A DNA stretch of 64,000 nucleotides from Gloeocapsopsis sp. IPPAS B-1203. GTDB lineage: Bacteria > Cyanobacteriota > Cyanobacteriia > Cyanobacteriales > Chroococcidiopsidaceae. The DNA is taken from the NCBI RefSeq assembly GCF_002749975.1, contig NZ_PEIG01000014.1:97249-161248 (forward strand). The letters run 5' to 3'. Below the pieces are notes generated by a model. The model was not told the DNA's origin and searched no databases. It saw nothing but the letters and a program-made list of their open reading frames with translations. The position numbers and the translations under genes were made by a program. Shown here in pieces: positions 54,129-63,897 of the stretch. Every line of letters starts with the position of its first letter. The first letter of the stretch is position 1.

Positions 54129-56495
54129 CTACTCGCGGGTTTTGAGCACCGCAACTAAATCAAGTCGGTTCACCTGACGGCGAATGATTACTCCTGAAAC
54201 GATCGCAGCGATCGCAATGACTCCCAAGGCAAAAGCATAGCTTGTTTTAGTGACAATTAAGGGAATTCGGTACAGTTCTGACTCAAAAGCTGCAGACAGA
54301 AATGCTGAGAAACCATATCCTAAAACAAATCCCCACGGAATCGCAAACAAAATAATCGCAGCTTGTTCGCCTAAGAGAATTACTGTGACTTGGACGCGAG
54401 AAAATCCCATAATTCGTAACGTTGCTAATTCGCGGCTGCGTTCTGATAAGGCAATTCTTGCCGAATTGTAGACAACTCCAAAAGCAATAATACACGCGAA
54501 AATGACTAGAACAGTGGTAAAAATGGCTCTACCGCCAGCAATTGTTTCTTGAAACTGAGCGATCGCGGCTTGACGAATTGAAATTCCTGTAACAGCGGGT
54601 GTTCGTTTTAATAGTGCGTAAAGTTGCTCAGTTTGGTTTGTATCAATCGCCAAGAATGCGCCAGAAATTGTTCCACCTTCTTGCATCAATCGATTTAACG
54701 CATGAATATCCATGTAAGCAGCAACACCAATCATCTCATCAACAAACCCGACTACTGGAACTGTGCGGATCGGGCGTTCTTCTTCTAAAACTTCAACTGT
54801 GAGTAGATCTCCTGAACCAATGTGTAAGATATCTGCTAAAACTTTAGTTAAAACGATACCATGAGGTGGTAAATTAACTGTATTGAGTTGTCGATCAATT
54901 AAGCGACGTAATTTTCCTGTTGGTTCTAACCCTGTGATTCCAATAGGGCGCGATCGATGCTCAAAGCGTAAGCGGGCTGCTACACTGCGAAACGGTTCGG
55001 AATACAAAACACCAGGTAAACGATTGACTTCGTAACGGACGCGAGCAGGACGTGGATGATTAAATACAATTGTGACATCCTCACGCTGCACCTGCCGAAA
55101 TTGAATATCAATCATGTACTCAACAGCATCAATCAAGTAACGTCCCACCACTAACATTGCTAAAGCCAGTGCAATACCTAAAGCTGCAAACAAAGCTTGC
55201 ACCGGTTTACGCTCAATATTCCGCGCAATCATGCGTCCTACAGGAGAAAGCCAAGTATGCAATCCCATGCGTTCGATGAACGTCAGGCGAAACACTGCAG
55301 GCGGTTCTAGGCGCATCGCCTCGGCGGGTGGTAGCAATACAGCACGTTGCACAGCAATAAATGCTCCAAAGAGTGCAGCCCCTCCACTAATGACAATTGC
55401 GCCAACAATCAATTCAATTCTTGCTTCGTAGCGTAGTACAGGAAAAGCATAAAACTGAGCATAAGTGCGTGTCACAGCATTTCCAAACCATACCCCAATT
55501 CCTGTGCCGAAAATAGCTCCCAGCAGTACGATCGCCAGCACAAACTTGAAGTAATGAATTCCAATTGTGCTGTTGCTATATCCAAACGCCTTGAGTACCG
55601 CAATTTGTTCGCGCTGGGTACTCACTAATCGTGATAGTGAGATATGCAACAGAAATGCTGCAATTCCTAAAAAGACAATCGGTACTACCGTAGCTGTTCC
55701 CTGCAGTTGAGTAATTTCATCGGCTAAAACTCGATGCGAAATTTGATCTTCTCTTCCATAAGCCCCTAAACCACCATAAGGTGCTAGCAAGTGATCGAGT
55801 TGAGAAATTATCTCGGCTTGACTTGCTTGGGGCATCAGCGACAGAGTAACATCATTAAATGCACCATCCATATTAAATGCAGTAGCTAACGCCTCGCGTC
55901 CTATCCATAACACGCCAAATCGCTCGTTGTCTGGAAACAAATTTCCTGCACCACGAATTTCATAAATATATTCAGGCGAAAGCGCAATACCAACAATCTG
56001 CAACGATTGCCAACGTCCATTGATAATGGCTCCTAGCATATCTCCTAATTGCAGTTGATTTGCATTAACAAAGGCTTCACTAACTAATACTTCATTGTTA
56101 CGCCCTGCTTGAATGTATCGCCCTTGACGCAAATAAAGATCGTTAAGCATGACACTCGGCTGTTCAGGAATTGATACCAACCGTCCAATCGCTGGTTCAT
56201 CGCGCTGTGGAATATCGAGTGTGACATCCATCACGACTCGTGTTTGTACTTGTGCTACCCCTGAAATAGCAGCAATTTGATTAACAAGTGACTCTGGCGC
56301 ACGCTTCAGTTGTACGAATATATCTGCAAAGCGATATTGCTCATAATATGTCGCTTGCGATAGTTGCAGTGAATCATACGCACTTAACATCGAAACAAAG
56401 CTAGCAATACCACAAGCAACAACTAATGCGATCGCGATCGCTTGTCCTCGCCAATGCAAGAGATCTCGCCAGAGTTTTTGATTGAGAGGTGACAT
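54129..56495 (-). CDS. FtsX-like ABC permease
   Basis: A 788-residue membrane protein with two FtsX domains. Helix 1 at about 15-38 is followed by a periplasmic MacB-like domain (about 40-240), helices in the middle (about 270-400), a second periplasmic domain (about 450-640) and a final helix block (about 650-780, with SERSRELATLRIMGFSRVQV). The layout is LolE/DevC-like with a duplicated core in one chain, so it can work as a homodimer with the 50944 ATPase. Substrate unknown; glycolipids or lipoproteins are the usual cargo of such systems in cyanobacteria. Confidence 0.9.
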   Translation of the reverse strand: MSPLNQKLWRDLLHWRGQAIAIALVVACGIASFVSMLSAYDSLQLSQATYYEQYRFADIFVQLKRAPESLVNQIAAISGVAQVQTRVVMDVTLDIPQRDEPAIGRLVSIPEQPSVMLNDLYLRQGRYIQAGRNNEVLVSEAFVNANQLQLGDMLGAIINGRWQSLQIVGIALSPEYIYEIRGAGNLFPDNERFGVLWIGREALATAFNMDGAFNDVTLSLMPQASQAEIISQLDHLLAPYGGLGAYGREDQISHRVLADEITQLQGTATVVPIVFLGIAAFLLHISLSRLVSTQREQIAVLKAFGYSNSTIGIHYFKFVLAIVLLGAIFGTGIGVWFGNAVTRTYAQFYAFPVLRYEARIELIVGAIVISGGAALFGAFIAVQRAVLLPPAEAMRLEPPAVFRLTFIERMGLHTWLSPVGRMIARNIERKPVQALFAALGIALALAMLVVGRYLIDAVEYMIDIQFRQVQREDVTIVFNHPRPARVRYEVNRLPGVLYSEPFRSVAARLRFEHRSRPIGITGLEPTGKLRRLIDRQLNTVNLPPHGIVLTKVLADILHIGSGDLLTVEVLEEERPIRTVPVVGFVDEMIGVAAYMDIHALNRLMQEGGTISGAFLAIDTNQTEQLYALLKRTPAVTGISIRQAAIAQFQETIAGGRAIFTTVLVIFACIIAFGVVYNSARIALSERSRELATLRIMGFSRVQVTVILLGEQAAIILFAIPWGFVLGYGFSAFLSAAFESELYRIPLIVTKTSYAFALGVIAIAAIVSGVIIRRQVNRLDLVAVLKTRE

Positions 56496-56662
56496 GGATG
56501 TCTACCTAATATCACGTTCGGTTAAAGGCTACTCACTCGTAGAGGAACAGAAAAAAGGTATAAGCTATGCAGTACTTCTTACATCTTTGCAAGGTTTGAT
56601 GATAGAAAATACAACAAGTTATATATGTTAAAGAAATTCAAGTTATTGTCGCAGAAATATTA

Positions 56663-57433
56663 CTACAATCCACCTCTTGAACGAATAATTTGCCCAGTAA
56701 TCCATTGTGCTTGTGCCGAAGCTAGAAATAAAATAATATGTGCTGCATCTGCTGGAGTACCAACACGACCAAAAGGCGATCGCATTGCCAGTTGATCGCG
56801 AAATTCTGCACTCATCCAACCCGTATCTGTCGCGCCAGGATCGACTGCATTAACTGTAATACCTTTCTCTGCCAAACTAGCACTTAAACTGATTGTTAGT
56901 GCCTCAATGGCTCCTTTAGTAATTGCATAAGGGAGATTCTTTGGCATTGGTGCTATTTGACCAGAAGTTAGATTGATAATTCTACCGCCATCGCGTCCAT
57001 CGTGACGCTGCGCAAATTCTTGACATAACAGTGTAGTTCCCCGTACATTCACTGCATAGTGTGTATCAAGTAAATCAGCAGATAGCGAGTAGATATCAAC
57101 TTGTTCATCGTATGCTGCATTGTTCACTAAAATATCCACCGAACCCAGTAAATTTTCTACTTGTTCAAATAATTGTTTTGGTATCTCTGATTCAGCAAGA
57201 TTCGCTTCCAATCCAGCAGCTTTTACTTGATAAGATTGCAGCATGGTAACAATTTCTTCTGCTTCTCGATCGCGACTTCCCCAAGGCATCAAAGCATCGT
57301 AAGGACGATAATAAGTTGTAAAAACATTCGCCCCAGCTTCAGCTAAAGCACGCGCGATCGCGAACCCAATACCTTGAATGCGACTCACTCCCGTCACTAA
57401 AGCCACCTTATTAGATAACCCATAGTCAATCAT
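56663..57433 (-). CDS. Short-chain dehydrogenase/reductase (SDR)
   Basis: A 256-residue classical SDR. Cofactor loop ALVTGVSRIQGIGFA (11-25), NNA near 104-106, and the catalytic Ser157 (LTSGQ), Tyr169 and Lys173 (PYAITKG) with 12-residue Ser-Tyr spacing. The VDPGATDTGW and GTPADAAHIILFLAS segments close the fold; the end is ITGQIIRSRGGL. It resembles 3-oxoacyl-ACP reductase-like enzymes, but substrate is open. ATG start; the next gene starts after a 16-base gap upstream, so the pair is probably an operon. Confidence 0.92.
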   Translation of the reverse strand: MIDYGLSNKVALVTGVSRIQGIGFAIARALAEAGANVFTTYYRPYDALMPWGSRDREAEEIVTMLQSYQVKAAGLEANLAESEIPKQLFEQVENLLGSVDILVNNAAYDEQVDIYSLSADLLDTHYAVNVRGTTLLCQEFAQRHDGRDGGRIINLTSGQIAPMPKNLPYAITKGAIEALTISLSASLAEKGITVNAVDPGATDTGWMSAEFRDQLAMRSPFGRVGTPADAAHIILFLASAQAQWITGQIIRSRGGL

Positions 57434-57449
57434 GTCATCTTATGTTTAA

Positions 57450-58610
57450 TCAAAAGAAGTCTGACATCCAAGGTGAAGAACTAACAAAAATCTGTGTTGC
57501 TATTGATAAAGCTGTTTCTGTAGCTTCTAACCATCCTACAAGTTGCAATTGCTGTGGTGTAAATAATCCTGTGTATAGGGGAGATAATCCTCTGACATCG
57601 AGCTTTAATTCTCCTTTTCCTCCTCGTACTACTTCACTGCGTCCTTGTGCTACTTTTAAAATGAATTTGTCGTTGTTTTCTACAATCAAGTCATCGCGAA
57701 CTTCCAAATGTAATTCGGTTACTAATCCTTGTGGATAACCGCGTTTCTCTAAAGCTTTCATAACATCTACAATTCGCACCATCCAATGCTCTAGGCTTGC
57801 TACTTTAGCAGTTTGTTCCGGCAAAAATAGCGTTAAAAAATTATTAGGAGAAGCCCTCCATCGTACTTTCTCAACTTGCGAGCGGTGATCGCTAATAAAT
57901 GTCCAGAAACGCTGCACTGCGCCTGTAGTAAGCAAGACAAGATCGCGGATTGTAAGACAACTGCTATTATTGATTTCCTGTTGTTGAAACATTAAATACC
58001 CTTCAGGTTGATCTGCACCAATCAAATAAGCATAAGTAGATGATTCTGTTTTCTCTTGCCAAATCGACTGATGGCGTTGCAAATATCCATTTGTTGATTT
58101 TGCTTGTTGCTGATGCAGATTATAGAATTCATGACAATCGAGATTTACAGCTTGCATTGGTAGTGTGCGATTGCGCATCATGATACTTTGCGTGGGCATT
58201 TCCCAAGTGCAAAGGCTTCCTCCTTGTTCGTATCCGGCTTGGCGATACAATTGTTGTGTCGCTGCATACAAAGTAGAAAGTGGTATACCCTGCTTGTAAA
58301 GTTCTCGAATCGTTTGTTGCATGAGTTCTAGTGCTGCACCAGAACCGCGATATTCTGGGGCTATACCGACTGCTGCAATTCCTCCCATGGGGACACACTC
58401 ACCCCCAAACCATTGTCCTTGCGGAAGAATGGCTAAACCACCGATCATTTGATTTGAATTGCTGATGCTGCGGAAGTTTTCTCTACCAATACGTTGAAAG
58501 TAAGTCTTGATGCTGTCGGGTGGAGAGTTGAAGCACTGCTGTAAGATTTTTCCTAGTCGTTGCTCGTCTTCAGCATTAGAGATGATGTCATATTCAAACT
58601 GAGACGTCAT
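57450..58610 (-). CDS. Eis-like GNAT acetyltransferase
   Basis: A 386-residue protein. The N-terminal GNAT domain has the acetyl-CoA loop VGIAPEYRGSGAALELMQQT (about 82-101), preceded by CVPMGGIA, then a second GNAT half and a C-terminal SCP2-like domain (about 290-386, ending LVGWLEATETALSIATQIF). Size and order match Eis and related proteins, which acetylate amines of many kinds. The terminal carboxylate of Eis takes part in catalysis; here the end is DFF. ATG start. Confidence 0.88.
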   Translation of the reverse strand: MTSQFEYDIISNAEDEQRLGKILQQCFNSPPDSIKTYFQRIGRENFRSISNSNQMIGGLAILPQGQWFGGECVPMGGIAAVGIAPEYRGSGAALELMQQTIRELYKQGIPLSTLYAATQQLYRQAGYEQGGSLCTWEMPTQSIMMRNRTLPMQAVNLDCHEFYNLHQQQAKSTNGYLQRHQSIWQEKTESSTYAYLIGADQPEGYLMFQQQEINNSSCLTIRDLVLLTTGAVQRFWTFISDHRSQVEKVRWRASPNNFLTLFLPEQTAKVASLEHWMVRIVDVMKALEKRGYPQGLVTELHLEVRDDLIVENNDKFILKVAQGRSEVVRGGKGELKLDVRGLSPLYTGLFTPQQLQLVGWLEATETALSIATQIFVSSSPWMSDFF

Positions 58611-58651
58611 GACAATGTACTCGTTGTACTACAAATATAAATATATATGTA

Positions 58652-59098
58652 TTACAAATATGAGGCAAGCGATCGCGCTTGATTAATCCATACTTGCATT
58701 TCACTTCGAGAAGGACACAAATCGCGACGTTGAGTTGTAGCGACTTGCAATCGCAAAATCTGTTGATGTAACCGATGCAGTGGAGTTTGCGCAAGTTGTC
58801 CAACAGATATAATTCCTACATGTAGTAGTACGCCGCAATGTTGACAGCCAACACTGGGAATCCGCGCTAAATCTGCTAAAGCCACCCATTTGTTGACAGT
58901 TTCAGTTCTCACTCGCAACTGTGTTGCTAAAGCTTGTCGTTGAGCAGAAGTTCGGCATTGTTGTAGTAGTTGCAGTGTTTTAGAGACGCCCAACTGTGTA
59001 AGTTGTGCTTGTTCTTGGGAGTTTAATCCTGGTAATTCACTGATTTGCCAATTCTTTGAAAGAATTTTAGTCTGAGTAGAGCGATTTACTTTTTGCAT
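58652..59098 (-). CDS. DUF4332 helix-hairpin-helix protein
   Basis: A 148-residue protein with two helix-hairpin-helix-like repeats: LPGLNSQEQAQLTQLGVSKT and ADLARIPSVGCQHCGVLLHV, with the usual GL/GV turns. It fits DUF4332, found widely in cyanobacteria, perhaps binding nucleic acid. The two Cys (CQHC) in the second repeat are not required by the fold. ATG start. The next gene on the same strand is the vMAP-AAA gene. Confidence 0.85.
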   Translation of the reverse strand: MQKVNRSTQTKILSKNWQISELPGLNSQEQAQLTQLGVSKTLQLLQQCRTSAQRQALATQLRVRTETVNKWVALADLARIPSVGCQHCGVLLHVGIISVGQLAQTPLHRLHQQILRLQVATTQRRDLCPSRSEMQVWINQARSLASYL

Positions 59099-59180
59099 AT
59101 TTTAGAAGTAAGATTAAGTACGTGGGTAAACATGAATATAACGAAGGGCTGGTAACTGGTCATTAAATAGCTATTGGCTA

Positions 59181-60590
59181 TTAGAAATTTGATGGGCATG
59201 ACTCGCTACCTACTTTTGCTGAAGCTAAACATTGTTTCATCATCAGATCTTCCAAATTACCGCTAAAACAAGCGCGAAAATATTCAGCGTATAACTTGCA
59301 GCTGAGTATTGCTCGATCGCCTTGCAAATTTATTAATCCCATACTTTGCAACTTAAATGCCTGCACCAAATCTATCTCCACTGGCGACGGTGCAGCCAGA
59401 ATCCGACCGAAAGCTGCTGCCAACTCTGGATGCCGTTGTAGATGCCACAATTTCTGTTGCAAGTGGTCGCGATAAATTTCAGCTGAGGCAAGGGATGTTT
59501 GCAACAACTGCTCTAAGGTGACATCGTGATGCCAAATGTGATACAAAGCCAACTGCACCAAATAAGGATGCCCGCCTACCTGGACTATCAGTTGCTCCGC
59601 TTCTCTCAACGACCAATCCAGTCTATACCGCAATGCTAAATCCTGCACCTGAGAGCTAGTGAACGCTCGCAACTCAATCGGCAAGCCGACATTAAACGGC
59701 GATTTATTCACGTTCAACGGAATATAAACTTTTGTTGAATGCGCCACGACTAACCGGAGTCTTTTCCAAATCTCCTGATTCTTGGCTTCCTCATGCCAAG
59801 TTCGCAACATACCAAAAAACTCGTCAGCTATATCGGGATATTGAAACAGTCGGTCAACGTCATCTAACCCTAGCACTAAAGGCTGTCCTGTTTCAGCCAA
59901 CAGATACCGCTCAAAGTACATTTTGCAACTGACTTTACTGCCAAACAAATCGTCCCAATAGTCTGCTAAACGATTAGGCATTTGCACGCTCAAACCAACG
60001 CTGGCACAAAACCACTGCAAAAATTTATCTAAGTTTTGGAAAATCGCTTTATCTGCTAGCTGAAAGTTGAGAAGCACGGTTCGATAGCTTTGCTCGGCGG
60101 CTTGATGGAGAATCCACGCCATCAACGAGGTTTTTCCCATCCGTCTGGGGGCTTCGATCCGCAGCAGTGCTCCTGGTTGCATGATTGTCTTGTAACAGTC
60201 AGCCCTAAGCAGTGGTTGCTCGACATAGAAAGCGGAATTCACAGGCATGGGACCGCCTGGAAATTCTGGATCTACGTTTTGATTTGATTGTGTAGCATTT
60301 ACTACCTCTTCAATTTGCAAGTCTGGCTGGAAATAATCGCCTGGCTCTAGAGAAAGATTAAAAGCCTTAAAGCAGCACTTCAGAGTTTGCTTATCGACCC
60401 CAGCTTCGCATTTAAATACCTTCATTAGGGTGTCTGCAGACAAGCCTGTTTGCTCGTTCAGAGCTTCGAGGGTATAACGGTTGCCGGAGTTTTGCCAAAT
60501 TTCCGCCTGAGATTTAGCTGCCTGAAGCTTCTGAAATCCCTGAGGTGATAAGATTACACCCCTCCTCCGCCTGTATTGTTGTCCATTCAT
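59181..60590 (-). CDS. vMAP-type HTH plus AAA_35 ATPase
   Basis: A 469-residue protein. The N-terminal ~85 residues (RRRRGVILSPQGFQKLQAAK, then GNRYTLEALNEQTGLSADTL and CEAGVDKQTLKCCF) are the vWA-MoxR-associated helix-turn-helix type found at the start of many cyanobacterial signalling proteins. Then comes an AAA_35 NTPase: Walker A APRRMGKTS (147-155), Walker B PLVLGLDDVD (237-246) and a winged-helix C-terminus. Such proteins link to conflict and signalling modules, but no partner WD40, TPR or effector domain is fused here. ATG start. Confidence 0.85.
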   Translation of the reverse strand: MNGQQYRRRRGVILSPQGFQKLQAAKSQAEIWQNSGNRYTLEALNEQTGLSADTLMKVFKCEAGVDKQTLKCCFKAFNLSLEPGDYFQPDLQIEEVVNATQSNQNVDPEFPGGPMPVNSAFYVEQPLLRADCYKTIMQPGALLRIEAPRRMGKTSLMAWILHQAAEQSYRTVLLNFQLADKAIFQNLDKFLQWFCASVGLSVQMPNRLADYWDDLFGSKVSCKMYFERYLLAETGQPLVLGLDDVDRLFQYPDIADEFFGMLRTWHEEAKNQEIWKRLRLVVAHSTKVYIPLNVNKSPFNVGLPIELRAFTSSQVQDLALRYRLDWSLREAEQLIVQVGGHPYLVQLALYHIWHHDVTLEQLLQTSLASAEIYRDHLQQKLWHLQRHPELAAAFGRILAAPSPVEIDLVQAFKLQSMGLINLQGDRAILSCKLYAEYFRACFSGNLEDLMMKQCLASAKVGSESCPSNF

Positions 60591-61760
60591 CTGCGTCGGA
60601 ACTCCTTGGTTCTAGTTGGACGCGATCAAGACTTGCTTTTATTTACCCTCAGCGCAGTTGCCTTCTATCAAAGTTACTTTGGTGCTGAATTGTAGTTCAT
60701 CTTTCAGTTTTCTCAACAATGCCATCAGTTGATCGCAATCTAAATTTCTGCCTCAGTAAGCAGGATTGCAGTTTCACTGCCAACTCTACATATGTTTGCT
60801 TCTGTGTTAAGCTTCATCTCGATCGTATAATTCTATACAATTGGATTGGGTCGATAGCTTTTGACTGTACCGACACCACCAGTAAAGGACACCATCTGCT
60901 CTTTACTAAACTTAGGTATCGCATTTAGGATCGTTAGTTCAAACAATCTTTCTGTACTGTCTTTGGCGATCGCGTAATACCTACTTTCGAGTATACCATC
61001 TGCATACAATCCTATATAAATTAGTTTAATTCGCCGTTAAACTTGACCTGAACCTGGTCAATTATTTCAGAGAAAGAATTGTTTTGTTTCGAGTTAGATT
61101 CTCTCTGTTGCTATTAGCAATAAAACGATACATCTTCATCGCATTCATCTGCCAGGTAGATTAAGCATCTGAAGCGAAGGCGAATCAAATGAAGTGACTC
61201 CACGCTGCAATCTCTATTGTCAGTGCGATTGCGATCGCATTGTATCTAGTTAACTTATCTCTGCTAAAGAATATAGTCGCCTTCCGCAAATAAGCCTTTT
61301 CCGATTTTAAGCAAATTTACTGCTGCAAGTAGTTCAATCTTACAACGCCTGAAACCTTTGCTCGTGCTGATTTTAGGGAATTGATAACCAGAAATCCTTA
61401 AATTTGTTCTTAAGAGCCTAAACTTTGGTTGTTGAAACTGGAATTGAGAACGGAAGATAGATTTAGTTTTTCAGCAGACACCAGACAGATACAAGTAACC
61501 CCCAATTTGGGGATGATCTTACATTAGCAAGCACCATACATCTCCTACATCTAGTTCTTCACCGCAGATAATATAGCAATTTTGATAGTTCATCGACTTG
61601 TTGGAGTAGGCTTTGCTCATTCCAGCAAGACATTAAAAATTTATACAAAACTATGGAAAGCGCTCTTTGCTCTCTGGAACTGTCTTTCGGGATTCCTACT
61701 TAAAAATTGGCATGTGAGCAGGCTTTTGGTTTATTCACACATCAAACGAGAGAAATAAAT
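60591..61760. other. Long intergenic region
   Basis: About 1.2 kb without a convincing gene. It has a few HIP1-like sites (near 61231), and the sequence GAGAGAAATAAAT before the RTX start as a weak ribosome site. A 69-codon frame at 60719-60928 has composition unlike a gene. Nothing else is recognised; a regulatory region for the RTX gene and remains of old insertions are both possible. Confidence 0.4.
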
Positions 61761-63647
61761 ATGGCTACTATTACGGGTACTTCAGATAATGACAATCTCA
61801 TTGGCACAACAGACGATGATGGAATGTTCGGCTTGGATGGCAACGATACCCTCGATGGTGGGGATGGCAACGATACCCTCGATGGTGGCATTGGCAGCGA
61901 TACTCTCGACGGCGGCAGGGACAACGATACCCTCGTTGCTGATTACAGCCATGCCACCAAAGCCATTACCTTGACTTTTGCGTCTAATATTAGAGACAGC
62001 TCAATAAATGGCACGATCACCGCAGAAACAGAGGTTTTCATTGGTCTTGGCAGAGACACGAAAGTCACAGTGCTTGAAACGGATACCTTCCGCAACATTG
62101 AGGTGCTAAACCTAACTGGGAGTAATTTCAATGACGAACTCTACGGTAGCAAGGGCAACGATACCCTCAATGGCGGGTCTGGTAATGACATCCTTCATGG
62201 TGGAGAGGGCAACGATATCCTCAGTGGTGGTATTGGGAGCGATACTCTCGATGGCTGGGAGGGCAACGATACCCTCATTGCTGATTACAGCAATGCTACC
62301 AAAGCCATTACCTTGACTTTTGAGTCTGAGACTAAAGAAGGCGCGATAAATGGCACGATCGCCGCAGAGACAGAGGTTTTCGATGCTGCCAGAGACAGGA
62401 AAATTATAGTGTCTGAAACAGATACCTTCCGCAACATTGAGATGTTAAACCTGACCGGAAGTAATTTCAATGACAAACTTTACGGTAGCAAGGGCAACGA
62501 TACCCTCAATGGTGGGGCTGGTAATGACTTTCTCCATGGTAGGGAGGGCAACGCTACCCTCAATGGTGGAGCTGGTGATGACATCCTCCATGGCTGGGAG
62601 GGCAACGATATCCTCAATGGTGGCATCGGGAGCGATAGTCTCAATGGCTGGGAGGGCAACGATACCCTCATTGCTGATTACAGCCATGCCACCAAAGCCA
62701 TTACCTTGACTTTTGAGTCTGAAACTAAAGACGGCACGATAAATGGCACGATCAAGACGGCGACAGAGGTTTTCATTGGTCCTACCAGAGACAAGAAAGT
62801 CACAGTGGTTGAAACGGATACCTTCCGCGACATTGAGGTGTTAAACCTGACCGGAAGTAATTTCAATGACAAACTCTACGGGAGCAAGGGCAGCGATACC
62901 TTCAATAGTGGGGCTGGTGATGACATCCTCGATGGTAAGGCTGGTGATGACATCCTCGATGGTGGTATTGGGAGCGATACTCTCGATGGCTGGGAGGGCT
63001 ACGATACCCTTGTTGCTGATTACAGCCATGCTACTAAGACCGTTACCGTGACTTTAAATACTGACTATAGCACGATCAAGACAGCGGCAGAGGTTTTCGA
63101 TCCTAACATGCAAAGGAAAGTCACAGTGTCTGAAACAGATACCTTCCGCAACATTGAGGTGCTAAACCTGACTGGGAGTAATTTCAATGACCGCTTGGTT
63201 GGTGGAAATGGCAATGACCGCTTGGTTGGTGGAAATGGCAATGATATTCTTACTAGTGGGGAGGGCAATAACGAACTCTACGGCGTAACTCCTTTCAGTG
63301 AAAGCACGGGAGTAGGCACGATCGATACTCTAACGGGTGGGCGGGATAACGATCGCTTTTTCCTTGCCGACACCTTGACCACTTATTACAACGACAGTGA
63401 CAACTCAACTCAAGGGTTGAGGGATTATGCATTAATTACCGATTTCACTTTAGCTGACTTCATCTACCTCAAGGGGACACCTGAGAACTACGTCTTGGGT
63501 TCATCTCCAATTGCTGGGGTTGCTGGGAGAGGAATCTATCTGAACACCGACAGGGAAGCTGGTGTAGGCGCGACGGATGAGCTGATTGCCATTGTCGAAA
63601 GCTCAACTAGGCTTAATCTGTTAGCTGACTACTTCGTATATATCTAG
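61761..63647 (+). CDS. RTX-repeat calcium-binding protein with four large internal repeats
   Basis: A 628-residue secreted-type protein from ATG 61761 (a longer TTG frame from 61707 is unlikely). It has many RTX nonapeptides (GGxGxDxLx type, such as LDGGDGNDT and LNGGAGND) that bind Ca2+ in a beta-roll. Between the RTX blocks is a ~70-residue unit starting ADYSHATKAITLTFES and ending FRNIEVLNLTGSNFND; it occurs four times, at DNA spacings of 337, 394 and 325 bases, with nearly identical DNA. The C-terminal part has a DTLTGGRDNDRFFLAD segment and a YFVYI end typical of type-I-secreted cyanobacterial proteins. No catalytic domain is seen. Confidence 0.9.
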   Translation: MATITGTSDNDNLIGTTDDDGMFGLDGNDTLDGGDGNDTLDGGIGSDTLDGGRDNDTLVADYSHATKAITLTFASNIRDSSINGTITAETEVFIGLGRDTKVTVLETDTFRNIEVLNLTGSNFNDELYGSKGNDTLNGGSGNDILHGGEGNDILSGGIGSDTLDGWEGNDTLIADYSNATKAITLTFESETKEGAINGTIAAETEVFDAARDRKIIVSETDTFRNIEMLNLTGSNFNDKLYGSKGNDTLNGGAGNDFLHGREGNATLNGGAGDDILHGWEGNDILNGGIGSDSLNGWEGNDTLIADYSHATKAITLTFESETKDGTINGTIKTATEVFIGPTRDKKVTVVETDTFRDIEVLNLTGSNFNDKLYGSKGSDTFNSGAGDDILDGKAGDDILDGGIGSDTLDGWEGYDTLVADYSHATKTVTVTLNTDYSTIKTAAEVFDPNMQRKVTVSETDTFRNIEVLNLTGSNFNDRLVGGNGNDRLVGGNGNDILTSGEGNNELYGVTPFSESTGVGTIDTLTGGRDNDRFFLADTLTTYYNDSDNSTQGLRDYALITDFTLADFIYLKGTPENYVLGSSPIAGVAGRGIYLNTDREAGVGATDELIAIVESSTRLNLLADYFVYI

Positions 63648-63772
63648 TAGGGAGTGTGAAATTACGATACTAAGGCGCGAACACAATTCGGTGGTGCCAG
63701 AAGGCAGTGTGGGATTGGTAAAATCCAAGATAACTAAGTTCTTCATCCGGCAATGGAAGGTCTATTCTGTAG

Positions 63773-63886
63773 CATTGGTGGCAGAACAAGTTTGACAAAT
63801 TATGGGAACACAAGCAGGACACAGTGCGGTTAGTTGTCAGCTATTTTAACTGGATTTGGCAGCACTCTAAGTTAGAGGATGTTTGA
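63773..63886 (+). pseudogene. Possible transposase-like fragment
   Basis: An open frame without a start reads HWWQNKFDKLWEHKQDTVRL, then VVSYFNWIWQHSKLEDV and stop. The YFNWxWQHS pattern looks like the end of a transposase-type protein. The part before it has in-frame stops, and the part after is replaced by the IS5 end. Resemblance is from memory only. Confidence 0.3.
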
Positions 63887-63897
63887 GAAGTAGCAAA

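Noticed and set aside
60719..60928. 69-codon plus-strand frame
   Set aside because: Cys/His/Ile-rich random-looking product, no ribosome site, no partner.
61742..63268. Many short frames on both strands with repeated Ser/Pro or Thr/Ile units
   Set aside because: Shadows of the RTX repeats; the periodicity comes from the repeat DNA itself.
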